DNA from: Acanthosepion esculentum
Taxonomy: Eukaryota; Mollusca; Cephalopoda; Sepiida; Sepiidae
Length of the DNA: 64,000 bases
Reading direction: 5' to 3'
Assembly (NCBI GenBank): GCA_964036315.1
Contig: OZ038479.1
Location: forward strand, 57,079,746-57,143,745
Position numbers and translations under genes: made by a program. Below, piece by piece: positions 34,550 to 46,458 of this stretch. Numbering within the stretch: the stretch's first letter is position 1; every line of letters starts with the position of its first letter. The notes beneath the pieces were generated by a model that ran no database searches, was not told the origin of the DNA, and saw only the letters and a program-made list of their open reading frames with translations.

Positions 34550-36932
34550 GAATGTAAACAAATTTAAATTCTCTTTAAAATCTAATATTTGTCCTAGAGA
34601 TTTGTTTTGAAATAAATTTAAGGTTTAAGTCACTGGATTTTCTAACAATAATGCTTATCTTTTATTTAAAACAGAATGAAAATAATGTTTCATTTATGCG
34701 TGGTAGCCTGTGAGGTCAAGGGAGAAGTACAAACACTGTGATACTACCCCTGTCTAAAAAAGTAAAAATAAAACTTACAAAATTACAGAAAACCCACAGT
34801 GTAATAATGAACAATTTGTTATTTTTGTTTAAAAATAAATTTTCTTATATAACCAATTGTTTACAAATATTTTTTTTATTGTATACGCTTTTGTTAAACT
34901 TTGTATGATGAATAATTTTATTTTTTATAAAGACCGAAGGGGAGATATGAAATTAGATTAATATAATACTCTTTTGATACTGAATAGCAGTCAGTCAACA
35001 CAAGATATCAGAATAATTTTCTCATTGTTCATCCATACCAAACATGATCTAACAGTTGCTCAAATGAAAAGTAAAATTATTTAAAAAAAGGTTCACACAT
35101 GAAAATGATATTAAACTTGACATTTTATAATTTTTCTCTCATGTTTTTATTTAATAAAAGAAAATCTTGTGACAAACAACAATCAGATTAATTTCAAAAT
35201 TGCACAGAAAAATTACAAGTTATTTTTTTTTTAAATATTAAGTTTAGATATTTTTTCTGTTCAGTCTGGAAGGAAATAACATGTTTTATTGAATTATACA
35301 AGCACCAATTCTCAAAAAGAAATATTTAAAAATTTTATTGAATTGTTTTTGGCAAAATGCAGGCCAAATTTTCCATATGTTCACAGTTGATATTGCATAT
35401 TTTTTTTATGGAAATAATATCTTCAGGGATTTCTTTTTATATAACTGTAAAAAATTGGGATGAACAACCCACAGGATATGAAACATATACACCTGCCCAC
35501 CCCAAAATTATTTACCCCAAAGATTTTTAATAATCTATTCAATAAAATATTCATTCACTACTGAATAAGTCCTGAAAAGTTTATTTAAATTAGATAATTC
35601 CCTGATTGTTGGCAATATTTTAAAACAGGTGGTGTCACTTTTCATTGTAGAGAAAAATATATCCATTTTGGTACTTTTTAAAATATAGCACTTGAAATTT
35701 CAATTTTTTTAATAAATTTACTACAAATGCTGTGTAAAATGATAAAAATCCCAAATACATATTTCTCTTGGTAATGCAAACCTAGACACAAATATTTTTG
35801 GAAAAAATTGTTTTTCTTAATAGTTTTCAAACATTCATGATTCAGCATTATGGTAGCCCATAAAGAAAATTAGAATGTTACTAACATTGTTCCTTTGAAA
35901 AAGAAGCTCTATAATTGAGAAAAAATATGTATATATGAAAGAAAATTGATATGTAAAGATCTGAAAAAAAAGATATGCTCCAAATTTATATTATAGAAAC
36001 CTCACACAGACCAAACTGTTTAAATTTTCTACAGCAAGATTTTAGATGATGGATCTGGTGTTGATGTTTTCCCACACCAGTTGAATTTGAATTGAAAACT
36101 GGCACAGTTAGATTGGATAGTGTCTCTCAATATTTTTTAACTAATAGGTCTCCTAAGCAGTAGGTTTACAAGTCAGTTCTAATCCCCCATATTTGCTATA
36201 TAGGATAAGAAATTTTGGCTACAAGGGCAGAAAACTGTTATCTGGGACCAGAAAGGAGTAGACTATACTTGAATAAAAAACTATTAGGAAGAAAGCATTG
36301 ACTGTCTTAGCATGTAGTTATCTACTGTTGATGATGAGAGAGGAAATAGTTCACCTAGATTAGAAAGCTATAAGCTGTGAAGATAAAGGACTTCTACTAA
36401 TACTGTTGCTGTTGAAGAAAAATCATCTTCTAAATTTGATATGTGAATGACTTTTATGGATTTAGGCATTTGTTATTCAAATGTCTTTTATAAACCAGTG
36501 AGAATTTATCTCATAATATTTGAGCATGCCTGTTCCAAACATTTGAATACTTTGTCAAAACAACCCAGAAAAGCAGATTTGCATGGTGTAAGTCAACCTT
36601 GCAAATTTAAATTTTAAACATTTTAAATTATGAACTTTTCAAAATAAGTAAATTTCTTTAGTTGCTAAAAATATATTTATATGAACTCTTGCTCTTGAAG
36701 AAAATTGTTGAAATTCATTTGTTGTTGAGAAAAACATTTGTTTTGCAGGAATTCTTTTTTTTTTTTTTTTAAGAAAAAACAGATTTGTCTGCCTTGATAA
36801 TTGTAAGGCCAATATTGCAAGAATGATTTTATCATTTTAATAAATGTTTATTTCTTTGCAAATTTGACTTTGCATAAGAGTTCCCTTGTCTTTTTTGTAA
36901 GTACCTCTAAAATGTACTTGTAAGAGGAAGGC

Positions 36933-36981
36933 TTGGACATTTGAAATCCTTCTCTGAAACAATAGGTAAGCATCATTTCAA
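36933..36981 (+). repeat. 49-bp perfect duplicate with splice-donor word, copy 2
   Basis: See 34,501. Sequence on both sides differs between the two copies. Confidence 0.7.
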
Positions 36982-38257
36982 ACTAGTTTCTTTAAAAAAA
37001 AACAACTATGATTCTATAACATATAGAAAGTTGCTTTTTTATATCAAATATTTCTCCATCATTTCCGCTTAGTAATGACACAAAGATTTTGATGAAAAAT
37101 CACCTATTGTGCAATTATGTTTTTCTTGTGTAGATTTTCAACGAAAATATTTGGTTCATATCAACAAATGATTGCCATATTCAAATCACCATCTTAACTT
37201 AAACAGCTTCTGGTGTAATAAATGTTTTATTAATGTTTTTAGTAATTGATTCCATATTCTGTCTTATTTTAAAGTAAAAATATTTTGTCAAAAGGATTCA
37301 GAAAAATTTTGTTGGACAATATTTGGTTGTTAGGTTTTAAATTAACATGTTTTTGTATGGTATCATCTTCATTTTATTTTGGGATTCATGCCAAGATGAA
37401 TATTTGCTTTTCATTTCAAGTGGCTTGATTTATATCTTAATTGCTATGCTGTAGAATGATTTCTTTCTTTTTCTGTCCTAATCGGTAATCATTTTAGTTC
37501 AGTTGTGTAGATGTGTGGAACTTTTTACTTCATGCTCCGAAAACCATTTGGTTCATTTATTTCCCAGTAACTATGTTCAGAGGCAGGTTTGTAAGCTTAG
37601 GGAGCAATTCGTTATTGCAGTATAAATTTAGAAAATACATCTTCAACTCTATTCAGGTCCTAAGAAATAGAAAATGTATTTACAGATGTGTAAATTTGAT
37701 GAAAAATGAAGAAATATTTATTCTTTTAGTGAAGGTCATCTAGTTAAAGTAGTCTTTTAGAAGAATGGTCTTTTTGGCTTGCTAACTTTGCTGCCATGAT
37801 TGGCATATATTTTTCATAGGTTCATGTGTGGAATATTTCACTTCAAAAATATTTGGTGCATTTATTCTCAGTAACTATGCAACATTGAAGAAAGAATTGT
37901 TTGAATTTGAAATGTTTTTATATGTAACTGATTATTGTAGTGAGGAAACACATCCTCAAATGGAGTGATATCCAAAGAAATAGGAAAAAAACTTTTCATA
38001 TATGACATTTATTACATACAACTTTGTGTTGATAAAATAATCTACATATTAGTGTAAGTTTAATGTATAATAACTCTTGTTTCACACACTGTCAGCTACT
38101 GCATTGAGTTTAATCTCCAATGGCTGCTGTATAATTTTGTTCTTGGGCCTCACTAAACTGCCATAAGAATATAACATGCATCTATTACAATATAAACAGA
38201 TTGCATATATTATTCAATGTCTCAGCTGATATATCTTTTGTTTCTTTTTGTTTACAG

Positions 38258-38639
38258 ATATTTTAGCATCACAGTGGATAGCAAATGGCTAGAAATCATG
38301 GACTTTGAAATGTATGGCTTGTCTTTCTGACAAAAACAAATTGCAGATCTATGAAGCCTACTCAGATTTACTGTACCATATGTAATGTGAATAAGAATTT
38401 TAGTTTTTGAGAATGTAAATGAAAGAAAACCAGATTTTTCATGAACAACAGGAAATTGTTTCTTGACGTTGCATCAGTATGTGATTATATCTGCATGTAA
38501 AAAATGTCTATTGACATTTTCAAAAGCGTCACATTGAATATTCCCTGCTAAGAAATCATGTACTTTGAAATGTGCAGTTTATCTTTTCCACAAAAACACA
38601 TTGCAAATCCATGAAGTGAATTGATATTTGCTGTTCCAT
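38258..38639 (+). other. 5' untranslated part of ZNF-3 last exon, internally duplicated
   Basis: The exon starts after TTTACAG with DILASQWIANG and a stop. The leader segment AGAAATCATG through CCATATG occurs twice (about 38,290-38,382 and 38,551-38,642). In the first copy the ATG is followed at once by TAA; the second provides the real start. The 165 bases between have no clear reading. Confidence 0.65.
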
Positions 38640-39854
38640 ATGGAGATACAAACAGGAAATGAGCCACATTCTTGTGAAATATGCGGGTCTTTCTTTGCAC
38701 AAAAGTCTCTTCTAAGAAAACATGTGTATGCACACACAAGAGAAAAACAATATTCTTGTGAAGTTTGTGGTTTTGCATTTTCACAGAAGTCACATTTGGT
38801 GAGGCATATGCGAACACACACTGGAGAAAAACCATATTCTTGTGAAGTTTGTGGATCAGCATTTTCTATTAAGTCAAATTTGGTAATACATATGCGAACA
38901 CACACTGGAGAAAAGCTATATTCTTGTGAAGTTTGTGGATCAGCATTTTCATTGAAAGCACATTTGGTGATGCACAGTCGTACACACACAGGAGAGAAAC
39001 CATATTCTTGTGAAGTTTGTGGGTCGGCATTTTCACGGAAGTCAGATTTGGTGCGACACAAGCATACACACACAGGAGAAAAGCCATATTCTTGTGAAGT
39101 TTGTGAGTCAGCATTTTCACGGAAATCAGATTTGGTAACACATATGCATACACACACTGGAGAGAAACCATATTCTTGTGAAGTTTGTGGATCTGCATTT
39201 TCAGTTAAGTCATATTTAGTGAGACATATGCAAACTCATACAGGAGAGAAACCACATTCTTGTGAAGTTTGTGGATCTGCATTTTCACGGAAGTCATTTT
39301 TATCACACCATATGAGAACACACACTGGAGAAAAGCCATATGCATGTGAAGTTTGTGAATGTGCATTTTCACAGAAGTCACATTTGGTATACCATATGCG
39401 AACACACACTGGACAGAAACCATATTCTTGTGAAGTTTGTGGATCAGCATTTTCAGTTAAGTCAAATTTAGTAAGGCATATGCGAACACACACAGGAGAA
39501 AAACTTCATTCTTGTGAAATTTGTGGGTCAGCATTTTCAGTTAAGTCAAATTTGGTGACACATATGCGAACACACACAGGAGAAAAACTGTTTTCTTGTG
39601 AAGTTTGTGGATCAGCATTTTCAATGAAAGCCCATTTGGTGATACATATGTGTACACACACTGGTGAAAAACCATATTCTTGTGAAGTTTGTGGATCTGG
39701 ATTTTCACGGAAGTCACATTTGGTGAGACATATGCATATACACACAAGGGATAAGCCATATTCTTGTGAATTTTGTGAATCTGCATTTTCCCGGAAATCA
39801 CTTCTAATGCACCATATGCAAGCACACATTGCAGAAAAACTGTATTCACAGTAA
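38640..39854 (+). CDS. ZNF-3: 14-finger C2H2 zinc-finger protein
   Basis: A 404-residue protein of 14 C2H2 fingers in one exon; a likely nuclear DNA-binding factor. I chose the ATG at 38,640, aligned with ZNF-1 and ZNF-2 (CCATATGGAGA), over an upstream TTG at 38,628. All fingers keep two Cys and two His. Contacts (-1,2,3,6): QSLK, QSHR, ISNI, LAHM, RSDR, RSDT, VSYR, RSFH, QSHY, VSNR, VSNT, MAHI, RSHR, RSLH. Linkers are TGEKP, with variants TREKQ, TGEKL, TGQKP and TRDKP. Fingers 3-4 and 11-12 look like a duplicated pair (xSNx then xAHx, both between GEKL or GEKP linkers), so this array grew by internal duplication. It ends in a TAA after AEKLYSQ and is followed by decayed fingers. Diverged paralog of ZNF-1 and ZNF-2. 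Confidence 0.93.
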   Translation: MEIQTGNEPHSCEICGSFFAQKSLLRKHVYAHTREKQYSCEVCGFAFSQKSHLVRHMRTHTGEKPYSCEVCGSAFSIKSNLVIHMRTHTGEKLYSCEVCGSAFSLKAHLVMHSRTHTGEKPYSCEVCGSAFSRKSDLVRHKHTHTGEKPYSCEVCESAFSRKSDLVTHMHTHTGEKPYSCEVCGSAFSVKSYLVRHMQTHTGEKPHSCEVCGSAFSRKSFLSHHMRTHTGEKPYACEVCECAFSQKSHLVYHMRTHTGQKPYSCEVCGSAFSVKSNLVRHMRTHTGEKLHSCEICGSAFSVKSNLVTHMRTHTGEKLFSCEVCGSAFSMKAHLVIHMCTHTGEKPYSCEVCGSGFSRKSHLVRHMHIHTRDKPYSCEFCESAFSRKSLLMHHMQAHIAEKLYSQ

Positions 39855-40110
39855 TCGACTGCACTTGAGAATAACCATATCTTTTATGTAGTTTGTAAAT
39901 TTTCATCTGTAGAAAGTTTACATGTGTTACATCATGTTGAAATCCATACTAGAGAGAAAGTGGTGATTTTAGATCTACAACTTCAGACAAGTGAAATATA
40001 TATATATATATATATATATACTGGAGATAAACTATATTCTTGTAAAATATGTGGATCTGAATTTTCAATCAGTTCTAAGTGAAAGGCACATGTGAACACA
40101 CCTAGGTTAT
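39855..40110 (+). pseudogene. Decayed zinc fingers 3' of ZNF-3 stop
   Basis: Relics include HTREK, then TGDKLYSCKICGSEF with ISSK and a stop. An (AT)n tract (39,995-40,020) has grown inside the linker region. About two to three former fingers. Confidence 0.78.
39995..40020. repeat. (AT)n microsatellite
   Basis: About 13 AT units, inside the decayed finger tail of ZNF-3. Confidence 0.95.
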
Positions 40111-40885
40111 AGAAATTAGTCATATGACTTAATATTTTTCAAAATTTATCGTTTAAATAGAAATATATTAATTCACAAACCATATAATTGTAATTTCTCT
40201 GGGTTTACATTTTCACATTAAATAGAAAATACGTGAGATTACAACTGAAATGTAAAACTCTTGATTTCCATTGAAATTTGCACTGAATATGCAAAGGCAA
40301 AAATTTAACCTATGAGAAAATATAATGTATAACAATTTCATGCAACTCAATTCAAAATTCATGCATCCAATCAACACGATACCTATAACAGGCCAGGCCT
40401 AAATGGGGTCAAGACATGTAGGGACATAAGTTACTACTAAGTTACATTTTCTGAGAAGATTTTTAGAAAAGAATTTGTTAGTAATGTCCATTAATTAGCA
40501 ATTATATCCATTATTAAGAAGCATCTTACGACTATAACAATTATTACAAATGTACAAAAGAAAGAACAAAAGTAACCCTCTCTACTACATGCACAAATAA
40601 TTACTTTTTAAAGAATATTTTACACAATATTGCAGAAATGAGTTAATTTGTTTATATTAATTGAATAAATGCATAGAAGATGTAGTTGTATAATAAATCA
40701 TGTCTCAACAGTTGGAAAATACTCATAAAAAACCTTAATGAATCTCAATAATTTTGATAATTCTTTAAATTTAATTTTGGTATTTTTGTCACATGTACAC
40801 ATATCTGCCATTGTTTCTTAGAAGATGAAAAAATATACTGTTTTCACTATGATAATAGATATTGCACATGGTTTTAATAATTCAA
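40111..40885. other. Downstream non-coding sequence of ZNF-3
   Basis: To about 40,330 it resembles the tail after ZNF-1 and ZNF-2 (TATAATGTATA, ATGTAAAACT). A candidate AATAAA is at 40,664. No gene. Confidence 0.5.
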
Positions 40886-41185
40886 TTACATTGTCTCCAC
40901 TGGGTGGGTCATGTGTCCAGAATGCATCCCACTCAACTTCCTCATATCCTGTCTAGAAAGCTTGACAGCAGCAAGTGGTTTCATGGAGGCCCAAAACAAC
41001 GTTTCAAGGATCAGTTGAAGACATCCCTGACACAAGCCAACATCAGCCCTGAGATCTTGGAAGTGGTTGCTGCAAGACTTTTGAGTCCAACCATCAATGT
41101 GCCGTAAAGAGAGCCTGATTTGACCAACCATGTCCACTGCCCTCACTCCTCTGGGACTTCTGCTCATGACTCTTCAGGAGTAGGC
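40886..41185 (+). pseudogene. LINE ORF2 C-terminal remnant
   Basis: The reading LHWVGHVSRM, then GGPKQRFKDQLKTSL and ISPEILEVVAA, is the typical tail after the reverse transcriptase in non-LTR retrotransposons, where RW-GH-V-RM and QRFKD-LK-SL are common. The frame stops at 41,105 and the rest is broken. No reverse-transcriptase or endonuclease core lies upstream, so this is a 5'-truncated scrap. Confidence 0.75.
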
Positions 41186-42469
41186 TGAGCCTTCACAGCA
41201 TTCTCTTTTCACTAGAAAGGAATAGGATGATGATCTCTATTCAGGGAGGTGAGCAGGTGCTGATGACTAATTCACATAGCTTTAATAACAATTAAAATCA
41301 ATTTCCATTAACAGAACTAGATAGACCCATGAAAATTTAATGGTATTGTTATTTAAATTTTCTGGGTGACTCATACTTAATTATTGCATAAGCTCATGGT
41401 GAGTTCTATGACAAAATATCCATGGAAATTTTCATATCAAATTGTTAAATATTTGAGCTTAACAGCTTTAACAAAATATTGCAATAATAATCATAAATAT
41501 GAATGCTGGTCATTATTCTAAGTGGGTAAAAATGAAAAGATTTGGAATTGACAACTTTTCCATTTCATTAAAGCAGACTTTAAACACTACTATCTTCCCT
41601 TTCTTCCCTTTTCTCACTGAAATGAAATAATGTATTTTCCCCTCTTTCTGATCAAAACATGAAATAGTCAGTTATGAGGTATAGGTAGGATGTAACAGAG
41701 TGTGATCTTACAAAGGGACAGACAAACACAACTATTATAGGATAATTTGGTGAATTAATCAAGTCATTGTATATAAAAAGGTGGAAAATTAATAGAAATT
41801 ACCTGGTATATGTTTCTGTTAATGAATAAATATGTTATTTTTTTAATGTAGCTTCATGAACATATTTTTACAATTTAAAATATATGTATCTTTAATGAGT
41901 ATATAATCTTAATAGGAATTGTAAAAACATCTTTATCTTACAAATAAAATTTAAAGATAATTTCAATACTCTTACTGTTGTTTTTTTTTTAGCTGCTTTG
42001 TAAACCCATGTACCAACTACAGACTCTTTGTTTTTTTTTTCTTTTCTTCCATTCACATGTCTCTATCTCTGCTACTTTGTTTGCATAATACTGACCTTAC
42101 AACGGGCTTTCTCTTCCATCCTTGGTTGGAGCTGGTGTGTCATCTCAGTAGAGTTGTTTCAGGTTTCCCAAAATCTTACAATATTTTGTACTGTTATAAA
42201 ATATGCACTGCCAGAACCTTGTTTAATTTTCTAAATAGTCTGTACAAAATTCACCAAGCATAACAAAATTAAATTCACTTCTTAGCCAATATCTACAAAC
42301 ATCAATTGAACATCTATGTTTCTGAGATGAGGTATTATAAATATTTCCACTATTTACATTGTTTGGGCTGTTATCTTCATCTTTATTGCCATATTCACAA
42401 AGTTTCAGTCATTGTACACTCTGGCCTTCAGGTGATATTTGACACATTGCCCAATGAATAAAAGTATTG
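41186..42469. other. AT-rich intergenic sequence
   Basis: No gene recognised. The two overlapping plus-strand frames at 42,028-42,263 have no family resemblance. Confidence 0.5.
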
Positions 42470-42745
42470 GTTGATTGATCAAAAAAGTTATGAGTTCAAT
42501 CCTTGGCTTCAGCAGTGAGAACAAAAACTTGGAGAGTTGAGTTATCAAGGGGAATTAACTAAAAAAGCCGAAATATCCAAAGTCATGGCACATGGAATTA
42601 AAACAATCTACCCCTATAGACTAAATAAAGGATTCATTTTGAAATTCTAACAAATATTACCTGAAGAAAGTCAGGGTGTACAGCATCTGAAATGTTATGA
42701 ATATGGTAGTAAAGATGAGGACAGCAGTTCCAACAATGTAATTAG
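42470..42745 (+). mobile_element. SINE-like interspersed repeat, copy 1
   Basis: GAGTTCAATCC near the start fits a tRNA-type B box. The body shares ordered blocks with 60,455-60,665: TAAATAAAGGATTCA, an acctgAAGAAAG block and AAAGATGAGGACA-CAGT. No A box was recognised, so the tRNA origin is tentative. Confidence 0.5.
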
Positions 42746-42879
42746 TGTAAAACAATCAAAGAATGACATGTATGTTCAATAGCTAAACTAGTGTCCCTTG
42801 TAAATGATTTAAATATTTTTCCTTGCTTTACTTCCATTATTTTTGCCAATTTTCCCAAAATTAGAAAGAAATATTAGAT

Positions 42880-43375
42880 GTTCATCTAAATCTGATATTG
42901 TCTGTCACAGATGTGGTGGTGCTAATCATTTAGTTGGATATTGTGATTACTGTTACAATACTACCTGCAAATTAAATCTATGGATAGGAGGTTTGGCTTA
43001 AAGGGATTGATTCAGTGCCTCCAGTTATATCTGAGATGGGCCACAATGTGTACAAGGTGGGAGACTGTGTGGGTAAAGGCCCCACAAAACTACTGTACAA
43101 TAACTTTCAGAAAGTGACAAATTACAAGACTTGTTAGTCCGCAATCAGTCTTGGTAGATGGGATGTCACACCATGTCCCTGAGTTCACAACCTTCAACAA
43201 GTAGTGAAGATGATATGTCCGAAAGTGAGGAGGAAATTCTCATGAGCATGTATAGGCCAGATGATTTCAGGCAGGAAGTATCACATGGGGACAAGGTGGA
43301 GGGATGTGAATCAGCCCCCCTTTCGAGAAACACTCAATGGAAGAGACCCACGAAGTTGTATCTGTGATGAAGAGG
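42880..43375 (+). pseudogene. Gypsy-type remnant: gag zinc knuckle joined to integrase tail
   Basis: CHRCGGANHLVGYC near 42,910 is a CX2CX4HX4C zinc knuckle, as in gag. About 80 bases later the reading is like the end of a Ty3/gypsy pol: VGDC (about 43,060), then SVLVDGMSHHV in a shifted frame, then acidic SSEDDMSESEEE (43,202). Everything between gag and the end of integrase is missing. Several frameshifts and stops. Not part of the minus-strand gypsy element at 45,753. Confidence 0.6.
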
Positions 43376-43384
43376 GAGTGTGAC

Positions 43385-43515
43385 AATTTCTGTTATATTT
43401 TAAACTTAAAGTAAGTAATATCTCTTTCAAATCAGATTAAATAAACTTTAAATCAGGTAATATTCCTCGAATAAAATTTTAGAAAAGTATATTTTATTTC
43501 TGAAAGATTTTTAAC
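43385..43515 (+). repeat. Fragment of the ZNF-intron repeat module
   Basis: TTTTAAACTTAAAGTAAG, TTTCAAATCAGATTAAAT and ATTCCTCGAATAAAATTTTAG match unit 3 at 33,355-33,450, including the module in the unit 3 orientation. Confidence 0.65.
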
Positions 43516-43569
43516 CTTGACGAAACTTTTTTTTATCTTGCAGACCAAGGTTTGAATTCAATTAATACT

Positions 43570-44385
43570 CCTTTTTCTCAGCTATCCCAATGGAATTAAA
43601 TTTATAAATTCATTCAGAATTCAAACTCACTTTTGAATGCAGAATCGGATTGTCTCTTCCACTATCCAACCTAGCCTTAGAGCCAATAAAATAAATCAGT
43701 CTGACTTCTGACCACCTGACTGGTCTCTTCTAACAACAGTCATCTCAAAGACCAGTACATCATTGCTGCCAGGAATAAGTTTGAAACACTACAAGAAGAT
43801 GCTGAGGAACCATCTCCTAATAACCTACAATAATTTTATCACTTCTCATGATAAGGCTGTAGCAGATGTCATACCCTTAAAACATAAACACCAGCAACAC
43901 ATTCCTTGGGAATCAAAAAGAATGAAATCACAAAGGGCTAATGTGAAAGAAAATGTAGCCATAATAAATTCAAATCCGTCGTTTAAATATATCCACGGTT
44001 TCAAAGAAGTGCTTACTAAATTCAAGAATTCTTATGAAGATCAACAAGCTGAATACATCCAGGAAAAAATTTGACTCCTCAACTCTATTGCTGCCAACAA
44101 TCTGCTCCTTCTTGGAAAACAGTCGATGAGATCAGTGACAGAAAATGCAATAAAACTAAAACATTATATGACTAGAAAAGCTTTTTTGAATAATATATAT
44201 TAAAGACACTATTTTCTTAAAAAGAAAATTTTTTTCAATTAATTTTCAACCTGTCAACCCCTAAAATAAACAGTAACTGCCATGTTAAACATGCATTTCA
44301 AATAATACTGTTTTCTCAGCTATCCCAGTAGAATGAAATTTATGAATTAATTCAGAATTCAGACTCACTTTTGAATGCAGGGAAG
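43570..44385 (+). repeat. 76-bp direct repeat, 739 bp apart
   Basis: TTTTCTCAGCTATCCCA through CACTTTTGAATGCAG occurs at about 43,570-43,645 and about 44,309-44,384. A further intron-repeat fragment (AAAAGCTTTTTTGAATAA, about 44,180) lies between. It may mark an insertion or a duplication. Confidence 0.6.
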
Positions 44386-44800
44386 AGCAGAAAGCAGAAC
44401 AAACTGTGCAAACGATTTCACAAACATTGGGTGACGTTAAACACAAAGAATTGCCTCACAAGATCAAGAGATTTGCCTCAATTCTGCAAAATGTAAATTG
44501 GAGATCAGAAAAAGTGAGCTAAAAACTACCCATGATTTTTTTAGATTATATTTTTTTGAAACATTTAATTGATACTTATCTGAACTTGTACATTTCATTG
44601 CGTGTGTTGCTTGCAGCATTGACTGTTGCAAGTGCCGAAAGAAATTCCAGCAAATTAAAATTTATAAAGAATTATCTGTGATCTCCAATGAGAGATAGGT
44701 TTGTGGGGTCACTCACATCTTATCTGCAGAGATAATGTCAAGTTCAAGGAATAAAAACCAATAAAGAAATAACAAGTGAGAGCTTGTTGATGTGGTACCG
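43763..44800 (+). pseudogene. hAT-type transposase remnant
   Basis: 44,580-44,735 reads as the hAT C-terminal dimerisation region: LTVASAERNSSKLKFIKNYL, a stop, then SPMRDRFVGSL. Family members commonly have VASAERSFSKLK followed by LR-TM. Upstream, the open frame 43,763-44,074 (starting MLPGISLKHYKKML) is not recognisable by eye, and I cannot say whether it belongs to the same element. No catalytic core was found. Dead copy. Confidence 0.65.
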
Positions 44801-45574
44801 GCAAAATGAAAATATAAAATTTTATTGTACTCCTGTGTGTATTTAGTCAAGGTGTGGTAAGTTTTGTATGTGATAAAAAAGAAGTAAATCACTTTAACAA
44901 AGGACCATGAGAGGGAATGAAACAGATGTCTTGTCTCTTTTAAGTCTTGTCACATAAAGAGAATGAGTTTGACGTTTTTAGGCACAAATAATCTGTTTCA
45001 CAGGCAGGGAAAGGTTGCATGCCGGGTAAATTTTGATTATTTTATTTGTTTTATTTATTTATGATATCTATTATTATTATTATTATTATCAGTTTATTTA
45101 TTTTGTTTTTGTTATTTTAATAATAATATCCCTACAGGTTATCCGGGTTAGTAATAATTTCCATTGCAAATGAATGTGCTCAATTTCTCAACTGTGATCC
45201 AGTCATGAATGCATTCATTTGCACATGACAAGTCTCGTAAAAGCATTAAAATTTACAACTTTTTTTATCCATAATGTTGAATGTATTGAAATTATACAGT
45301 TTTTTAACAAGAAAAATCTCAAGTTGATGTTAAAAATTCCAACAAAACATTGTCGATTCATTTCAGAAGATGGAATGATGTATTTTTTTTATTATAAAAT
45401 GTCTCTAATTTTGTATTTAGATACATTGTATTTATTTTCAATTTTGAAGTTGAATTGTTCACCTAGAATTGTACATAATTAAATTACAATAAAATTCCTA
45501 TTTTATATGAATAAATATGAAAATTGAAATGTAGACAGGGGGACACGAAACCCTTGCACCGGCCCTAAGCTTGC
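44801..45574. other. AT-rich intergenic sequence with (ATT)n
   Basis: A short ATT repeat lies at 45,069-45,090. The frame 45,219-45,482 shows no domain. No gene supported. Confidence 0.5.
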
Positions 45575-45747
45575 TTAACCCTTTGACCCCTGCGTTCCCG
45601 AACAATTTTATTTTTAATCCTTCTGTCTGAGTCAAAATTGGTATGTAATGTTTCACGGTAGATATAAAAATAATTACATGTGTTTATCCACCATTCAACC
45701 GGTGGCTAGGCACTGTGTCATTTTTCTCTACCACCGGTAAAGCGGTG

Positions 45748-45752
45748 GTCAG
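45748..45752. repeat. Gypsy target duplication, left
   Basis: GTCAG, repeated at 52,060-52,064. Five bases is the usual size for Ty3/gypsy. Confidence 0.85.
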
Positions 45753-46450
45753 TGTTTCACGTTCGTTATGACGGAAGACCACTGTTATGAAATAAAATAA
45801 GACATATCTCAGCGGATAAACTAACATACTCAAGAGCGAGAGTCGGGTGTGAACGGGACAAGGCCCCATCACAAAATGACCATTATCGTCGTTTACGCAT
45901 AGGCCTGACGCACGAGTTCCGGTCGAAAAATAAAATATTTCAAAGTGCTTCTATTTTTCGACCAATAAAAATGCTTCCCTCCTAATTATACTCGCGTCGT
46001 TTTTCGAGCCCGTTAAGCCAGAAAAAAACGCCATTAAAAGGGTCACACGGGGAAGTACAAAGCAGTACGGGAGGCCGGGGAAGAGATCTGTCACGGTCAG
46101 AATGGGCAGTCAGCCGCAATCAGCAGGAGGAACGCCACACCAACCAGTGGGAACTACTATGAGAGATCAACCCGCATCGGCAGCCGGCTTACGAACTATA
46201 CCACAAGGTAGCTGTCCCAAAACCACACATTCCTATTGAAATAAATCACGTAAATCTATTTCTGCTGTTGTCGTATTTCTGTCTTGCAACCATACGCTTG
46301 TCCATAACACCACCGATATTGAAGAACACTAACAATATACGTCCATTAATTACGCCATGCTTTATTTCAGTAGAGACTACATGCTGGGCCCAAAGAAGGG
46401 GACATTCACCGTCAGCCGGTGAAGACCCTGACTTAGTTCCTCATGCAACA
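45753..46450 (-). repeat. 3' LTR of the minus-strand gypsy element
   Basis: 698 bp; on the + strand it starts TGTTTCACG and ends CATGCAACA. The last 142 and first about 30 bases match the right LTR. Confidence 0.85.
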
Positions 46451-46458
46451 TCTTCCCT
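46451..46458 (-). other. Polypurine tract of gypsy element
   Basis: AGGGAAGA on the minus strand, touching the 3' LTR. Short but in the expected place. Confidence 0.55.

Larger units (their letters stand above)
31207..38257 (+). other. Inferred intron 1 of ZNF-3
   Basis: About 7.05 kb. It contains a G-run near 32,067-32,078, an (AT)n tract (32,639-32,684), a diverged copy of the unit 1 repeat arm (32,740-33,400), the module 33,385-33,715 in opposite orientation to units 1 and 2, a foldback element (33,712-34,425) and a 49-bp duplicated donor-containing segment (34,501 and 36,933). From about 35,760 to 38,250 it follows the unit 1 and unit 2 introns but lacks the Tc1 and P insertions. Confidence 0.5.

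Noticed and set aside
38628..38639. Upstream TTG start for ZNF-3
   Set aside because: Paralog alignment and eukaryotic initiation favour the ATG at 38,640.
38579..39906. Long minus-strand reading frames opposite the finger exons
   Set aside because: They mirror the repetitive finger codons (CVRICLTK, QIHKLHKN patterns) at 28-residue spacing; shadows of the sense arrays. Same for 10,719-12,089, 24,711-26,330 and 61,787-62,424.
45219..45482. 87-residue plus-strand frame
   Set aside because: No motif, AT-driven composition, surrounded by non-coding repeats.
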